A stretch of DNA of 64,000 bases from Streptomyces sp. H27-C3 (GCF_030063415.1 NZ_JASITA010000023.1:1-64000); one strand, 5' to 3'. Positions 43,785 to 52,541 are shown, counted from the stretch's first letter. Notes: generated by a model not told the origin, from the sequence alone. Made by a program: numbers and translations.

Positions 43785-44261
43785 GTGACGGAGCCGACCA
43801 GTGCAACCGCAGGAAGGACCGAGCCCCGCGCAAGCAGCCCGCGGGTGGAGCGGACCCGACGAGACGCTCCCCCCGAGTCCCGCGGGAGGACGACGATCAC
43901 GGACGGGGTGGTGGCAAAGATCGCGGGGATGGCCGCCAGGGACGTCGCGGGCATTAACGCCCTCGGAGGCGGGCTAGCCCGGACCGTGGGCGCGGTACGC
44001 GACAAGGTTCCCGGCGGGCGCGCGAGCGTCACCCGCGGGGTCAAGGTTGAGGTCGGCGAGCGCCAGAGCGCCATCGACCTCGAGGTGGTCGTCGAGTACG
44101 GCATCGCCATCAGCGACGTCGCCGGCGATGTCCGCGAGAATGTCATCGAGGCTGTAGAACGTATGACGGGCCTGGAGGTAGTCGAGGTAAACATTTCTGT
44201 CAACGACGTTCACCTGCCGGACGAGGAAGACGAAGAAACCCCGGATACACGCCTCCAGTGA
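43785..44261 (+). CDS. Asp23/Gls24-family envelope stress protein
   Basis: A 158-residue protein. After a disordered basic N-terminal 45 residues, the Asp23 domain has ITDGVVAKIAGMAARDVAGI, VKVEVGERQSAIDLEVVVEY and VIEAVERMTGLEVVEVNISV. Members associate with the membrane and respond to envelope stress. GTG 43785 has AAGGAGG nine bases upstream. Followed by a hairpin terminator at 44342. Confidence 0.88.
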   Translation: MTEPTSATAGRTEPRASSPRVERTRRDAPPESRGRTTITDGVVAKIAGMAARDVAGINALGGGLARTVGAVRDKVPGGRASVTRGVKVEVGERQSAIDLEVVVEYGIAISDVAGDVRENVIEAVERMTGLEVVEVNISVNDVHLPDEEDEETPDTRLQ

Positions 44262-44341
44262 CCGCACCGCCGACTGCGACAGCCTCACCGCCGCACAAGC
44301 CAGGCCAACCGCAGGTATGAGCGGTGAAGAGCCCCCTCCAC

Positions 44342-44366
44342 GAGCCCCGCTCCGGTGGCGGGGCTC
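44342..44366. terminator. Hairpin terminator after the Asp23-type gene
   Basis: GAGCCCCGC (44342-44350) pairs with GCGGGGCTC (44358-44366) around a 7-base loop, 81 bases after the stop. Confidence 0.65.
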
Positions 44367-44467
44367 TGCCCCCGTCACCGCGTCTCGCGAGAGGCCCCCG
44401 GCCCTGCGCCGGTGGCATACGGCCTCGGACGCGTACCGGCCGGGGTTCAGGAGCGCCGCCCTGCTGC

Positions 44468-44545
44468 AAGCGCACGACCACATCACCCCCTGCGCCGGCC
44501 AGAGCGGAGCCACCCGCCGTCGGAAGGAACACCAGGGGCATCTCC
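44468..44545 (+). pseudogene. Fragment of the small HTH gene
   Basis: GCGCACGACCACATCACCCC through GGAGCCACCCGCCGTCGGA matches the last 25 codons of the pseudogene at 43059-43255 (AHD...GATRR). The N-terminal part is absent. It is a second decayed copy within 1.3 kb. Confidence 0.4.
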
Positions 44546-44796
44546 CCCAGCCACCCGCCGGTGACCACTACCTTCCGGGCCCCCAGCCAGGCCCAGCGGT
44601 GTCTAAAGTAGGAAGTGCGTACGTGCGCCCAGCTCCGGAGGCGTGGGCACCGGGGGGACCAGGAGGGGGATCCGGTCGGAAACCCCGCGACCCGACGACT
44701 TCGGCGTCGATCCGTTACCGCTTGCTTGTTCCCGCGTTGAAGGGATACGTAGGCCGCAAATCCTGCGACCGACCCTTCATCTTGCAAGGAGAACTG

Positions 44797-45072
44797 ATGC
44801 CGCGTATCGCGAAGGCAGCCGCCGCCATCGCCGGCGCTGGTGCCCTCATGGCCGGCGGAGCCGGTATGGCCACCGCCGACGCCGGAGCGCAGGGTGTTGC
44901 CGCGCACTCTCCCGGTGTCCTTTCGGGCAACCTCGTCCAGGTCCCCATCCACATCCCGGTCAACGTCTGTGGCAACACCGTGAACGTGATCGGCCTGCTC
45001 AACCCTGCGTTCGGCAACACCTGCGTGAACGACTCGAGCCGCGACAAGCACCACGGCGGCTACGGCGGTTGA
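44797..45072 (+). CDS. chp: Short chaplin
   Basis: A 91-residue exported amyloid-forming surface protein that makes aerial hyphae hydrophobic. The signal peptide is residues 1-28 (ending GMATADA). It is followed by one chaplin domain: GAQGVAAHSPGVLSGNLVQV, VPIHIPVNVCGNTVNVIGLL and NPAFGNTCVND with the two conserved Cys. A short His/Gly-rich tail (DKHHGGYGG) is unusual. AAGGAG lies five bases before ATG 44797. A terminator follows at 45092. Confidence 0.95.
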   Translation: MPRIAKAAAAIAGAGALMAGGAGMATADAGAQGVAAHSPGVLSGNLVQVPIHIPVNVCGNTVNVIGLLNPAFGNTCVNDSSRDKHHGGYGG

Positions 45073-45091
45073 TCCTCACCTCCGGACATGG

Positions 45092-45122
45092 CTGGCCTCC
45101 CCACACGCCCGGGGGAGGCCAG
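45092..45122. terminator. Hairpin terminator of the chaplin gene
   Basis: CTGGCCTCCCC (45092-45102) pairs with GGGGAGGCCAG (45112-45122), 19 bases past the stop. A similar hairpin follows the chaplin pseudogene at 47651. Confidence 0.8.
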
Positions 45123-45177
45123 TTGTGTCGGTCCGGCGACGGGCCCTGACCCCGGAGTTCGGACACACCGTAGATAT

Positions 45178-45486
45178 CTGTGTGGATGAAGCACTATCCG
45201 CCGGGTCCAAGGCGGACGCGGTCGCGCTGTACCAGTCGGGGCCGGGAGCGACGATCAAGTCGGTTGCCGAGGACCTTGGGATAAACACTGAGACGCTGCG
45301 CAATTGGATCCGGGTCGCCGACGGTCGGCGCTCGGGCTCCCACTCGACGCCTCTGGACACGTTGGCCAGGCCCAGAACGCGGGTGCGGCCGAGCTTGCCG
45401 CAGTGCGGAAGCGGATTCGTGAGTGGAGGAGGAGCGCGGCATTCCCCAAGGCGGCCCGGTATTTCGCCGGGGAGACGCGCTGGTGA
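45178..45486 (+). pseudogene. IS3-family transposase OrfA remnant, frameshifted
   Basis: The first frame gives KADAVALYQSGPGATIKSVA and EDLGINTETLRNWIRVADG, the HTH of IS3 OrfA. The next frame gives VRKRIREWRRSAAFPKAARY and FAGETRW, the usual OrfA C terminus. The frame changes between about 45320 and 45360. No OrfB and no clear IS ends are present. Confidence 0.75.
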
Positions 45487-46072
45487 GGAGCCGCAAAGCA
45501 ACTACTGCCTGTTCCGCTGCGGTTGTCCTTCCCGGGGTGGTAGACGAAGTTGTACGGGGATTTCTGGGGACGCGCCAGCGGTGCTGGACGTGAAGTTCGC
45601 CGTGGTGCTGCCGCATCTGGAGAACGCCAGCGCCGCTTGTATCTGGCGTCTGAGGCGAACGCATTGAGGCACGGCGGTGCCCAGGCTGGCAGCGGTGTCG
45701 GAGTCGACGATCGCGCGGAGACAGGCCGAACTCGCTGACGGGAACGTTTCGTCGGGGCGAGTGCGCAGACCAGGCGGAGAGGTCGCAGGTCAGCCACCGA
45801 GCGCGGCTCTGGAGGCGTTGGTTCGAGCTGCGGGAGCTCGGCGATCCGGTCTCGCCGTTGCGCTGGAATACGCCGACGCCCTGCGTCGGACGCGCCATCG
45901 CCGACGCTACCTCCACAACCCTTTGAACCACGGAGAATGGGCCAACGCATATAGAATAACTAAGCGATCGTCGATCGCTAGTTCAATTCATAAACATTAT
46001 ATCCCCGAACCATAGACAATCTCTTCTTGCCGGCTGGGCGCAAACCGCGCGCATCGGCACTGGGGAGGTTTC
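45487..46072. other. Gene-free stretch with an AT-rich segment
   Basis: About 590 bases without a gene. Around 45940-46020 the composition drops sharply in GC, with a GCGATCGTCGATCGC palindrome at 45965-45979 and TTCATAAACATTATATCC nearby. This is unusual for Streptomyces and is probably the promoter region of the secreted-protein gene that follows, or foreign DNA. Confidence 0.4.
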
Positions 46073-46449
46073 ATGCATGGGATGTTGGCTGGCAAGGTGC
46101 GTTCAGTGTTGGTGGTCTCGCTGATGTCGCTGGGAGTTGTCGGCCTCAGCGCCGCTCTGGCAAGTGCTTGGACGGGGGGAATGTCTGGGTGAACTTCGGC
46201 AACTGGAATTGCCCGGCCGGAGGCTCGGTGGTCGGAGTTTACTGGGCAGTAAACGCCTATTCGAGCGGTCCGGCAGGTGGTGATTGGGGGGACAACGTCA
46301 TCTACCCCCGAGTGCGGGTGGGGTCTGGCTCCCACAACACCCTGAGCTGCCAAGTTATGTGCAAGAAGTGGGGCTGGTACACGTACCGAGGTGCCGTGAG
46401 CCAGCGCAGCCTGACGCCGTACAAGTCGGGACTCAGCTACACCTACTGA
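46073..46449 (+). pseudogene. Secreted small protein, frameshifted in a G6 run
   Basis: ATG 46073 with GGGGAGG upstream starts a clean signal peptide (VRSVLVVSLMSLGVVGLSAA then LASA) that stops at 46192. The mature sequence continues in another frame: GNVWVNFGNWNCPAGGSVVG, YWAVNAYSS, CQVMCKKWGWYTY, ending GLSYTY at 46449. Adding one G to the run at 46174-46179 joins them into a protein of about 126 residues with three Cys. It is either a real mutation, phase variation or a homopolymer miscall. Confidence 0.7.
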
Positions 46450-46569
46450 CCCGCTCAGCGTGATCATGGCGGTACCCGGTGGAACGGAATGCCGCCACGA
46501 TTATCGATAAACTCCCTCGCGAGTCCGCGAATCTTGTTATTGATCCGAAACGGTTTGTGTTCTGGGTCG

Positions 46570-46725
46570 TTGGAGGGGTGCGAGCGATCTGGTGGGGGGC
46601 GCGCGGCATCTGTCGCTGTCGGCGCAGGAGGCCCTGCGGTTGCGGGTGGAGCGGCATTGCCACCCGATGCGCAAGACCGCCGGGTACACCAAGCGGCCAT
46701 CGCTCTCGCATTGCTGTTGATGTGG
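46570..46725 (+). pseudogene. Possible IS630-type transposase N-terminal fragment
   Basis: One frame reads ARHLSLSAQEALRLRVERHC, similar to the start of some IS630 transposases (…LSAQAQEALRLRV…). It quickly loses similarity and stops. Very short, so low confidence. Confidence 0.25.
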
Positions 46726-46787
46726 GCGTGACACTCTTACGACAACTCCTAAACTCCTAGCTGCGGCTACGCACGTGGACCGTCGGC

Positions 46788-46877
46788 TTAACGTGTGGTG
46801 GGAGTCATGGTCCGCACGGCCAGTGCTGCGGCAGCCAGGATCACCACGGCGGCGACGATGATGACGATGATCCACAT
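46788..46877 (-). CDS. 29-residue membrane peptide
   Basis: A very short frame, MWIIVIIVAAVVILAAAALA then VRTMTPTTR, forming one transmembrane helix with a basic tail. ATG 46875-46877 has a perfect GGAGG five bases upstream, which supports real translation. Comparable one-helix peptides are common in Streptomyces; no function is known. Confidence 0.55.
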   Translation of the reverse strand: MWIIVIIVAAVVILAAAALAVRTMTPTTR

Positions 46878-47062
46878 TGCATCCTCCACTCGTTGACAGC
46901 TCACACAGGCAGCCAGAACTGGGGCGTACGAGGGTCACCGCAGCGGGTGCTGCCCCTTGGAGTGCTACACCCAAGAATTTCATATATTGCCCAAGAAAGT
47001 GCTATCGGGCAGGTGGAGGTGATCCGCTGCGGAACGGCGACGACGCGGTGTTGGCAGGCGGG

Positions 47063-47230
47063 TCAGTGGGCCGGGCGACGGCGGCGTAGTACCGACCTCA
47101 CGGCGAGGTAGAGCACGTCGGCGATCAGGAGCAGTACGCCGACCGAGAGCAGGTAGAGCAGGCTTTCGATGGTCGCGCCGACGATGACCAGCGCGATCGC
47201 GGCGATCAGCAGGAGGTAGAAGAGGGCCAT
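47063..47230 (-). CDS. 55-residue membrane protein
   Basis: Two hydrophobic helices (LFYLLLIAAIALVIVGATIE and LLSVGVLLLIADVLYLAV) and a basic end (RSVLRRRRPAH). It resembles the product of 43492-43674 in length and layout. The ribosome-binding site before ATG 47228-47230 is weak (GAGG, 11 bases away). Confidence 0.55.
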   Translation of the reverse strand: MALFYLLLIAAIALVIVGATIESLLYLLSVGVLLLIADVLYLAVRSVLRRRRPAH

Positions 47231-47491
47231 GGTGTGATGCCTCGGTTCGCTGGTACGCGTGCCAAAGACGTGGCGCGGGATGGTCGTGGCGACCGTGCTG
47301 TACGCGTCCTCGGCCGGGGGGTCGTGGCGGCGCGCTTCCCCACGCGGAGTCGTGCGCGGCTCCAGTAGTGCCGTCGTCCGCCGACCTTGTGTCCGACGGA
47401 TCCCAGGTTCCACAGGATGATGCCGAGGACGATCATGATGTCCGCCGATCTCACGGAGTTATGCAGCACCCTTGTTCCCAGGGTAGGTCCG

Positions 47492-47633
47492 CCCCCTGGC
47501 GGGTGCCTGTTCACGTCCCGGTCAGCGTCTGTGGCAACACCGTGGCGTGATCGTTTTGCCCAACCCGGCGTTCGGCAGGACCCGCGTGAACGGCTCGAGC
47601 CGCGACAAGCACCACGGCGGCTACGGCGGCTGA
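47492..47633 (+). pseudogene. Broken chaplin lacking its signal peptide
   Basis: The sequence matches the chaplin at 44797 from the VPIHIPV codons to the stop, including the rare tail codons for DKHHGGYGG. Differences include a one-base loss near 47546 (after GNTV) that shifts the frame, and TGC to CGC at the second Cys. No signal peptide precedes it. The terminator is also duplicated, so the 3' end of a chaplin cassette was copied here and decayed. Confidence 0.8.
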
Positions 47634-47650
47634 TCCCTCCGGACACAACT

Positions 47651-47683
47651 GCGGCCCCCCTCACGCCCCGGGGGAGGCCGCAA
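47651..47683. terminator. Hairpin after the chaplin pseudogene
   Basis: GCGGCCCCCC (47651-47660) pairs with the GGGGGAGGCCGC arm ending about 47682. The arrangement and sequence mirror the terminator of the intact chaplin gene. Confidence 0.6.
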
Positions 47684-47744
47684 AGTTGTCCGGTCCGGCA
47701 GATCCGGTCGCCGGTCCGGCCCGGCAGACACGCAGACACACCAC

Positions 47745-48300
47745 CTAGGCGTAGCGGTAGTACTTCGTGTGGTCGAGCAGTTGCGCGGGGGTCACGTCCC
47801 ACGGGGGCATCGGATCTTGGAGGCTGAAGACACGCCCCTGCTCCGGGTCGGACTCCGGCAGCTTCCGGCGCGGCAGGTAACCGGCACGGGGGTGCGCCTT
47901 CTGCCAGCGGATCCAGAGCAGGTCCATGAACGAGTGGTGGAGCCAGAACACCGGGTCGTTCGGCGAAGTGGCGCCCATCATCAGGCCCCCGACCCAGCGG
48001 TGGACCCGGTTGTGATTGAGCCACCTGTCGGGCCCGCCCGGACCCCAGCCCTCGATCCTGTTGCGGAACCCCCTGGAAACGGTGCTGTCCCACGGAGCGG
48101 CATCCTAGACAGGATCCCCCAGCGCCTTGGCCACGTCCCTCTTGGTGGGCAGCGCGACCGGGGCGGCGGGCCGGCCGAGGTCGCAGGTGAGGAATTTGCT
48201 GTCGGTGACCCGAGTGTTGATGTTCCAGTTGCCGCTCGCGTGATATCTGACCGTCGCGTACGCCGCCCCCGACCCGGCTCCCCCCGCCCCGTCCACCCGG
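47745..48300 (-). pseudogene. Tyrosinase remnant: 5'-truncated and with an internal stop
   Basis: Reading leftwards: GNWNINTRVTDSKFLTCDLG, then a TAG at 48105-48107, then in the same frame DAAPWDSTVSRGFRNRIEGW, NHNRVHRWVGG and SPNDPVFWLHHSFMDLLWIRW with the CuB His residues, ending HTKYYRYA. The residue before DAAPWD is Tyr in tyrosinases, so TAC to TAG is likely. The CuA half is missing, cut where a transposase begins at about 48319. No melanin activity is expected from it. Confidence 0.8.
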
Positions 48301-48318
48301 CTCCTGTTCACCGCGTGC

Positions 48319-49163
48319 ATGGACCTCGTCACCACGCCGTGGCTGGACGCGGTGAGGCGCCGTGAGCCGGCCGCCGTGGCTGGCCTGCGGGAGCTTGACC
48401 ACAGGCTGCGCGAAGTTCCCTATCCTGCTGCACTCGACCTCCCGCACACCCTGGTCGAGTGGGTCACGATGCTCATCGTCACCCGTGAGGGTGACAGGCG
48501 CTGCAAACTCCCGCCGCACCGGCGCGCACTCGTCGCGCTGGTGTACCTGCACCGCCACGACACCCTCGCCCGGATCGCGGCCGGCTTCGGGATATCCGTC
48601 GGCACCGCCCACGCCTACGTCAACACCGTAACGGGCCTGCTCGCCGACAGGGCCCCGGGCCTGCTGAAGACGCTGCGCGAGCACGATCCCGAGTTCGTCC
48701 TTCTGGACGGCACCCTCGCCGAGTGCGACCGCATCGGCGGCAGCCGCGCCGAATACTCCGCCAAGCACCGCCGCCACCGGTGAACGTCCAGGTCGTCACC
48801 GATCCGATCGGCGAGGTTCTGTGGATCTCGCCCGCGCTGCCGGACCGCACCCACGACCTGACCGCGGCCCGCACCCACAAGATCATCCGGATCTGCGAAC
48901 GCCAGGGCGTCCCCGTCCTCGCCGACCGCGCCTACACCGGTGCCGGCCTGCACGTCACCACTGGCCTGAGACGTCGTCCGCCCGGTGGGGAACTCACCCC
49001 CACCCAGCGCACCGTGAACCGCGCCCTCGCCCAGGCCCGAGCTCCCGTCGAACGCGGCATGGCGCGACTGAAGTCCTGGCAGATCTTCCGCAGATCCCGC
49101 ATCAGCCCCAACCGCATGACCGTCATCGCCGAAGCCAACTTCACCCTGGAGAGGCAACGCTGA
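48319..49163 (+). pseudogene. IS5-type DDE transposase, single frameshift
   Basis: The first frame (to 48783) has the HTH (LARIAAGFGISVGTAHAYVN) and the first catalytic region FVLLDGTLAECDRIG, ending SAKHRRHR. The next frame continues VNVQVVTDPIGEVLWISPAL, DRAYTGAG and ALAQARAPVERGMARLKSW to 49163. A missing G in CACCGG-TGAAC (48775-48783) explains the shift; programmed frameshifting is the alternative. It abuts the truncated tyrosinase, suggesting the insertion caused that truncation. No clear terminal repeats were found. Confidence 0.75.
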
Positions 49164-49199
49164 AAACGCTCAGTAACCGCCGGGGTCCGCCGGGTCACC

Positions 49200-49330
49200 G
49201 ACTTGGGAGCGGCCGTGCTCACGGGCGTCGGGTCCGCGAGAACGGCAGGGCATGGCACATCCTGGCGGATCCGGACGGCAACGAGTTGTGCGTTATGGCC
49301 CCGCCCGACGCCCGCCGGACGGGGCCCGGA
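49200..49330 (+). pseudogene. VOC/glyoxalase-type C-terminal fragment
   Basis: One frame reads GRAWHILADPDGNELCVMAP, the conserved last strand of VOC-superfamily proteins with the metal-ligand Glu. The rest of the gene is missing, presumably removed by the adjacent insertion sequence. Confidence 0.5.
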
Positions 49331-49369
49331 ACACGGCCGGACTTTACCGAGGCCCGCGCCAATTTACGG

Positions 49370-50038
49370 TTACCGCATTGCGGTGGCCAGTGCCGCGCGG
49401 ATGGCGTCCTCGCCGACCGGCTGGCCCTTCTCGTTCGAGGTCGGCCCGTACGGGGTCCCCCACACCGGCGTGTCCGTCGCCTGCCGCCAGCTATCGGCCA
49501 GCGGTCCCGCGTCCACCACGCTGTACCCGATGGATTCGATGAACTCGGTCACCGCCGCCTTCGCCGGCGCGGAGTCCCCTGCGATCGGCAGGTAGGAGCG
49601 GTCGGCCGCCCCTGCCTGGCGGGCGAGTGACAGCAGGTGCTTGAAGTAGATGTTGTTGAACGCTTTCACGAGCATGGCATCCGGGATGTACCGCAGCAGC
49701 AGCTCGCTCGAGGTGAGCGACTTGCTGTCGAGCTCGGGGATGTGCCCGTCACGCTCGGGGCCGTAGTTGCATGTGTCGATGACCGTCTTCCCGGCCAGTG
49801 GCGTGTCGGGCAAGTTGGGGAACGCCTTGATCGGCACCGTGACCACGACGATGTCACCGGCCGCCGCGGCCTCCCCGCTCGTTGCCGCGGACGCCCGCGG
49901 CCCCAGTTCTGCGGCCGTGTCCGCGAGCGTTTCGGGACCGCGCGAGTTGCTGAGCACGACCTGGTGCCCGGCCTCGATGGCGAGCCGCGCGATGGTACTG
50001 CCGATGTTGCCGCTTCCGATGAATCCCACAGTTGTCAT
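49370..50038 (-). CDS. F420-dependent NADP reductase-like oxidoreductase
   Basis: A 222-residue Rossmann protein. GFIGSGNIGSTIARLAIEAG binds NAD(P), followed by SNSRGPETLADTAAELG (NADP-type loop) and DIVVVTVPIKAF. The central KTVIDTCNYGPERDGHIPEL and VKAFNNIYFKHL match the family annotated as NADPH-dependent F420 reductase. Whether it uses F420 is not shown. ATG 50036-50038. It lies downstream of the SDR gene on the same strand, and a related gene is at 51724. Confidence 0.85.
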   Translation of the reverse strand: MTTVGFIGSGNIGSTIARLAIEAGHQVVLSNSRGPETLADTAAELGPRASAATSGEAAAAGDIVVVTVPIKAFPNLPDTPLAGKTVIDTCNYGPERDGHIPELDSKSLTSSELLLRYIPDAMLVKAFNNIYFKHLLSLARQAGAADRSYLPIAGDSAPAKAAVTEFIESIGYSVVDAGPLADSWRQATDTPVWGTPYGPTSNEKGQPVGEDAIRAALATAMR

Positions 50039-50102
50039 ATTCTGTCCCTCCAGAAGAGCCGTATCCTTGTCATCTGCCGGACTCGTTGCGGTTCGGGTCC
50101 CC

Positions 50103-50160
50103 TGCTGTGCGCGATGTTGGCAATCCGCACGACCGAAGACGGCACTCCCCGCTCGGGGAG
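50103..50160. repeat. 58-bp duplicated fragment of the neighbouring SDR gene
   Basis: 53 of 58 bases match 51112-51169 inside the SDR gene (encoding ERGVxSSVVRIANI on the minus strand). The flanking frame extends the SDR-like translation a little. It appears to be the last trace of a second SDR gene. Confidence 0.6.
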
Positions 50161-50296
50161 GCCGAGGCCGGGGCCGACTGACGAAACCAAGCGGTCCGCC
50201 TCGTCCACGTCCGCTTCCAGTACCACCGTGAGCTCTCGGGCGAGCACCGCGTCGTCGCCGAGTACTCCCGCGCAACGGTGCTGTGTGTTGCGTGGG

Positions 50297-51628
50297 TCAG
50301 CCGTGCTTGACCAGGTCGTTGACGGCCTGGGTGTCTTTGTAGAAGGCGTTCGCGCCGTGGATCTTGCCCTCACGCACCGTGTAGTGCTCCACAACCTCCA
50401 TCGGGAGTCGACGCCCGCTCTTCCGGGAGACGAATTCGAGGTTGAGCCGCATCTCCACTACCTCGCCGGCTTCGACGATGGCGTAGTCCCGCACAGTCAT
50501 TTCGGCCGAAGTTTTGATCGCGCCTTCCAGTCGTGCGAACCCGTCGGGTCCTCGCCACTGCCCTGACCAGGGCAGGGTCTCGGCCTCCTGCCAGACCGCC
50601 TCCTCGTCGACCATCTCCAGGGCCCCACTCAGGTCATCGGCTTGCAGGCGGGTCACGAACTTCTCCAGTGTGGCCACATCGTTGCTGCCGGCTGAGGTGC
50701 CGGCGGGGAGGTAATGGCCGTTGTCCAGATCGGCGAGCAGGCTGGGTTGAGCAGGTTCCCAGCCGAGGGTCCGGCGGGTGATGAGGTTGGACGCCGGGTA
50801 GTTCTGCGTGACTATGTTCGCGAGGAACCCGAAATATCCCGGCACCATCAGTTCGTCCGCGGGAACGCTCACGGCGGGCAGGCCCAGACGGCTGCCAATG
50901 GCCTCGGCGATCTCGCGGAACGGGATGCCCCCGTCCTCAACCGCGTGCCAGTATTTGCCAGCCGGCCCCTTCTCCAGCGCCAAGCGGAACAAGGAGGCGA
51001 CATCGCGGACGTGCACGGCGTTCCACAGGTTCGCGCCGTCTCCGGGGTAGCCGGCGAAGCCCTTCTCCTTCGCGAGCGCGATCAGCATGGAGAGGAAGCC
51101 GGCATCGGTCGTGCTGTGCATGATGTTTGCAATCCGCACGACCGAAGACCGCACTCCCCGCTCGGCGAGACCGATCACGGCGGTTTCCACGACATTGCGA
51201 ACCCGCAAGGTGCCCGAGTACTCATCGCCGCCGGGAAGGGCAGGGTCCTCCTCGATGGCCGGCCGGCCCAGGTTCCCGGGCGACCCTATGCTCCCCGCCG
51301 CGACCAGTGGCTTTCCGGTTCCCGCGAGTGCCTCGCCGTACGCGAGCATGATCGGGAGCTCCGCAGCGGCAACGGCGTCGAGCCCGCCGGACGCAAGCAG
51401 GTCCTGCCTGTGCGCGACGTGGACGACACCGTCGGAATCCGCAGCCGCCTCCTTGAGCCCGTCGAGATCCTCGAGGTCGCCGCGGCGCACCTTCGCGCCG
51501 AGCGCGGACACCGCCGCCGCGGCGGTGTCCGACCGGGCCAGGCCGGTGACCTCGTGCCCGGCGGCGACGAGCTCGGGGATGATGTGCGAACCGGAATGGC
51601 CGGTCCCGCCAGTAACGAAAACGCGCAC
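50297..51628 (-). CDS. SDR-family NAD(P)-dependent epimerase/dehydratase fused to an NTF2-like domain
   Basis: A 443-residue fusion. Residues 1-300 are an atypical/extended SDR: RVFVTGGTGHSGSHIIPELV binds NAD(P), VHVAHRQDLL follows, and RSSVVRIANIMHS marks the substrate side; the usual YxxxK is not obvious. Residues about 320-443 are a SnoaL/NTF2-like cone (TLEKFVTRLQADDLSGALEM, PWSGQWRGPDGFARLEG, EVVEHYTVREGKI). ATG 51626-51628. It lies 95 bases after the F420-reductase-like gene at 51724 on the same strand, with probable shared control by the LysR regulator. Confidence 0.85.
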   Translation of the reverse strand: MRVFVTGGTGHSGSHIIPELVAAGHEVTGLARSDTAAAAVSALGAKVRRGDLEDLDGLKEAAADSDGVVHVAHRQDLLASGGLDAVAAAELPIMLAYGEALAGTGKPLVAAGSIGSPGNLGRPAIEEDPALPGGDEYSGTLRVRNVVETAVIGLAERGVRSSVVRIANIMHSTTDAGFLSMLIALAKEKGFAGYPGDGANLWNAVHVRDVASLFRLALEKGPAGKYWHAVEDGGIPFREIAEAIGSRLGLPAVSVPADELMVPGYFGFLANIVTQNYPASNLITRRTLGWEPAQPSLLADLDNGHYLPAGTSAGSNDVATLEKFVTRLQADDLSGALEMVDEEAVWQEAETLPWSGQWRGPDGFARLEGAIKTSAEMTVRDYAIVEAGEVVEMRLNLEFVSRKSGRRLPMEVVEHYTVREGKIHGANAFYKDTQAVNDLVKHG

Positions 51629-51723
51629 TGCTGCTCCATGTGACGGTAGGTGGAGGGGCTGTTCTTCTCGCGCCCTGGATCGACCGAGGTGATGCGACGC
51701 GAGAAGTGGTGGTGCGGGTGCGC

Positions 51724-52347
51724 TCAGCCGGGAAGGTTGACGCCGAGGGAGAAGTTGAAATTCCCCACGCCATGGCGGGCCAGACTGATCATCAGCAGGC
51801 CCGTCCCTTCCAGCCAGCGCGCCACCTCCAGGCCGCCGGCATCCAGCGGGCGCAGCCCGAGGCTCTCGATGAACGCCGCCACGCTCGCCTTGGCCCGCGC
51901 GTCATCGCCGGCGAAGAGCACGTCCAGCGGGCCGCCCTGGGCCAGGATGTGGCCGAATACGGTATTGAACGCCTTCACGACGTACGCGCTCGCCGGGACG
52001 GCCTTGGCGGTCTCCTGCGCGCCGGAAGTGCCGTCAGGGGTGACCAGCCCGGTGGCGTCGGCGTTGGACGTGTTGGAGATGTCGATGATGACCTTGCCGG
52101 CCAGCGCGTCCCCGTACTGGGCGACGACCGGCACGGCGCTGGCATACGGCACGGCGAGGATGACGAGGTCGCCGACCGGGGTGGTGCCGAATGTCCCGGC
52201 CGTGGCGCCGCCGCCGAGCGCGGCGGCCAGGTCCTTGGCCCTGACCGCGTCGCGGCCGATGACCTCGACGGCGTTGCCGCCCTCGACCGCGCGGGCGCCT
52301 ATAGCGCGGGCCACGCCCCCCAGGCCGATGATGCTGATACTGCTCAT
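51724..52347 (-). CDS. F420-dependent NADP reductase-like oxidoreductase, second copy
   Basis: A 207-residue Rossmann protein: ISIIGLGGVARAIGARAVEG, then DLVILAVPYASAVPVVAQYG, KVIIDISNTSNADATGL and YVVKAFNTVFGHILAQG. The same family as 49370-50038, but clearly diverged. ATG 52345-52347. It diverges from the LysR gene across 194 bases, the usual layout of a LysR target. Confidence 0.86.
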   Translation of the reverse strand: MSSISIIGLGGVARAIGARAVEGGNAVEVIGRDAVRAKDLAAALGGGATAGTFGTTPVGDLVILAVPYASAVPVVAQYGDALAGKVIIDISNTSNADATGLVTPDGTSGAQETAKAVPASAYVVKAFNTVFGHILAQGGPLDVLFAGDDARAKASVAAFIESLGLRPLDAGGLEVARWLEGTGLLMISLARHGVGNFNFSLGVNLPG

Positions 52348-52541
52348 GGTGTGCTGCCTTCTGGAGAGTCGGATAGGACGCCATGCCGACCCCGTTGTCA
52401 TCAACGGTTGTGTGGTCGAGGCCGTCGGATGACGAGCCTGGAGGCGTCCAATTCCTGAGGTTGCCATCGGCCTGAATGGCTGTCCAAGACCTCTTTCAGC
52501 GGCTGCGATACCCTGGAGGCATCGCCGGATCGGGAGGCACC
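52348..52541. promoter_or_regulatory. Divergent promoter region controlled by the LysR gene
   Basis: 194 bases separate the oxidoreductase and LysR starts. Two GTCCAA elements about 40 bases apart and AATTC...GAAT half-sites are candidate LysR-binding sites. GGGAGG serves the LysR gene. Confidence 0.45.

Noticed and set aside
45965..45979. GCGATCGTCGATCGC palindrome as a possible replication or plasmid site
   Set aside because: A single short palindrome in an AT-rich gap; no iterons, Rep protein or DnaA-box cluster nearby.
47206..48777. A 523-codon minus-strand frame
   Set aside because: It runs through the chaplin pseudogene, tyrosinase remnant and transposase in the wrong frame for each.
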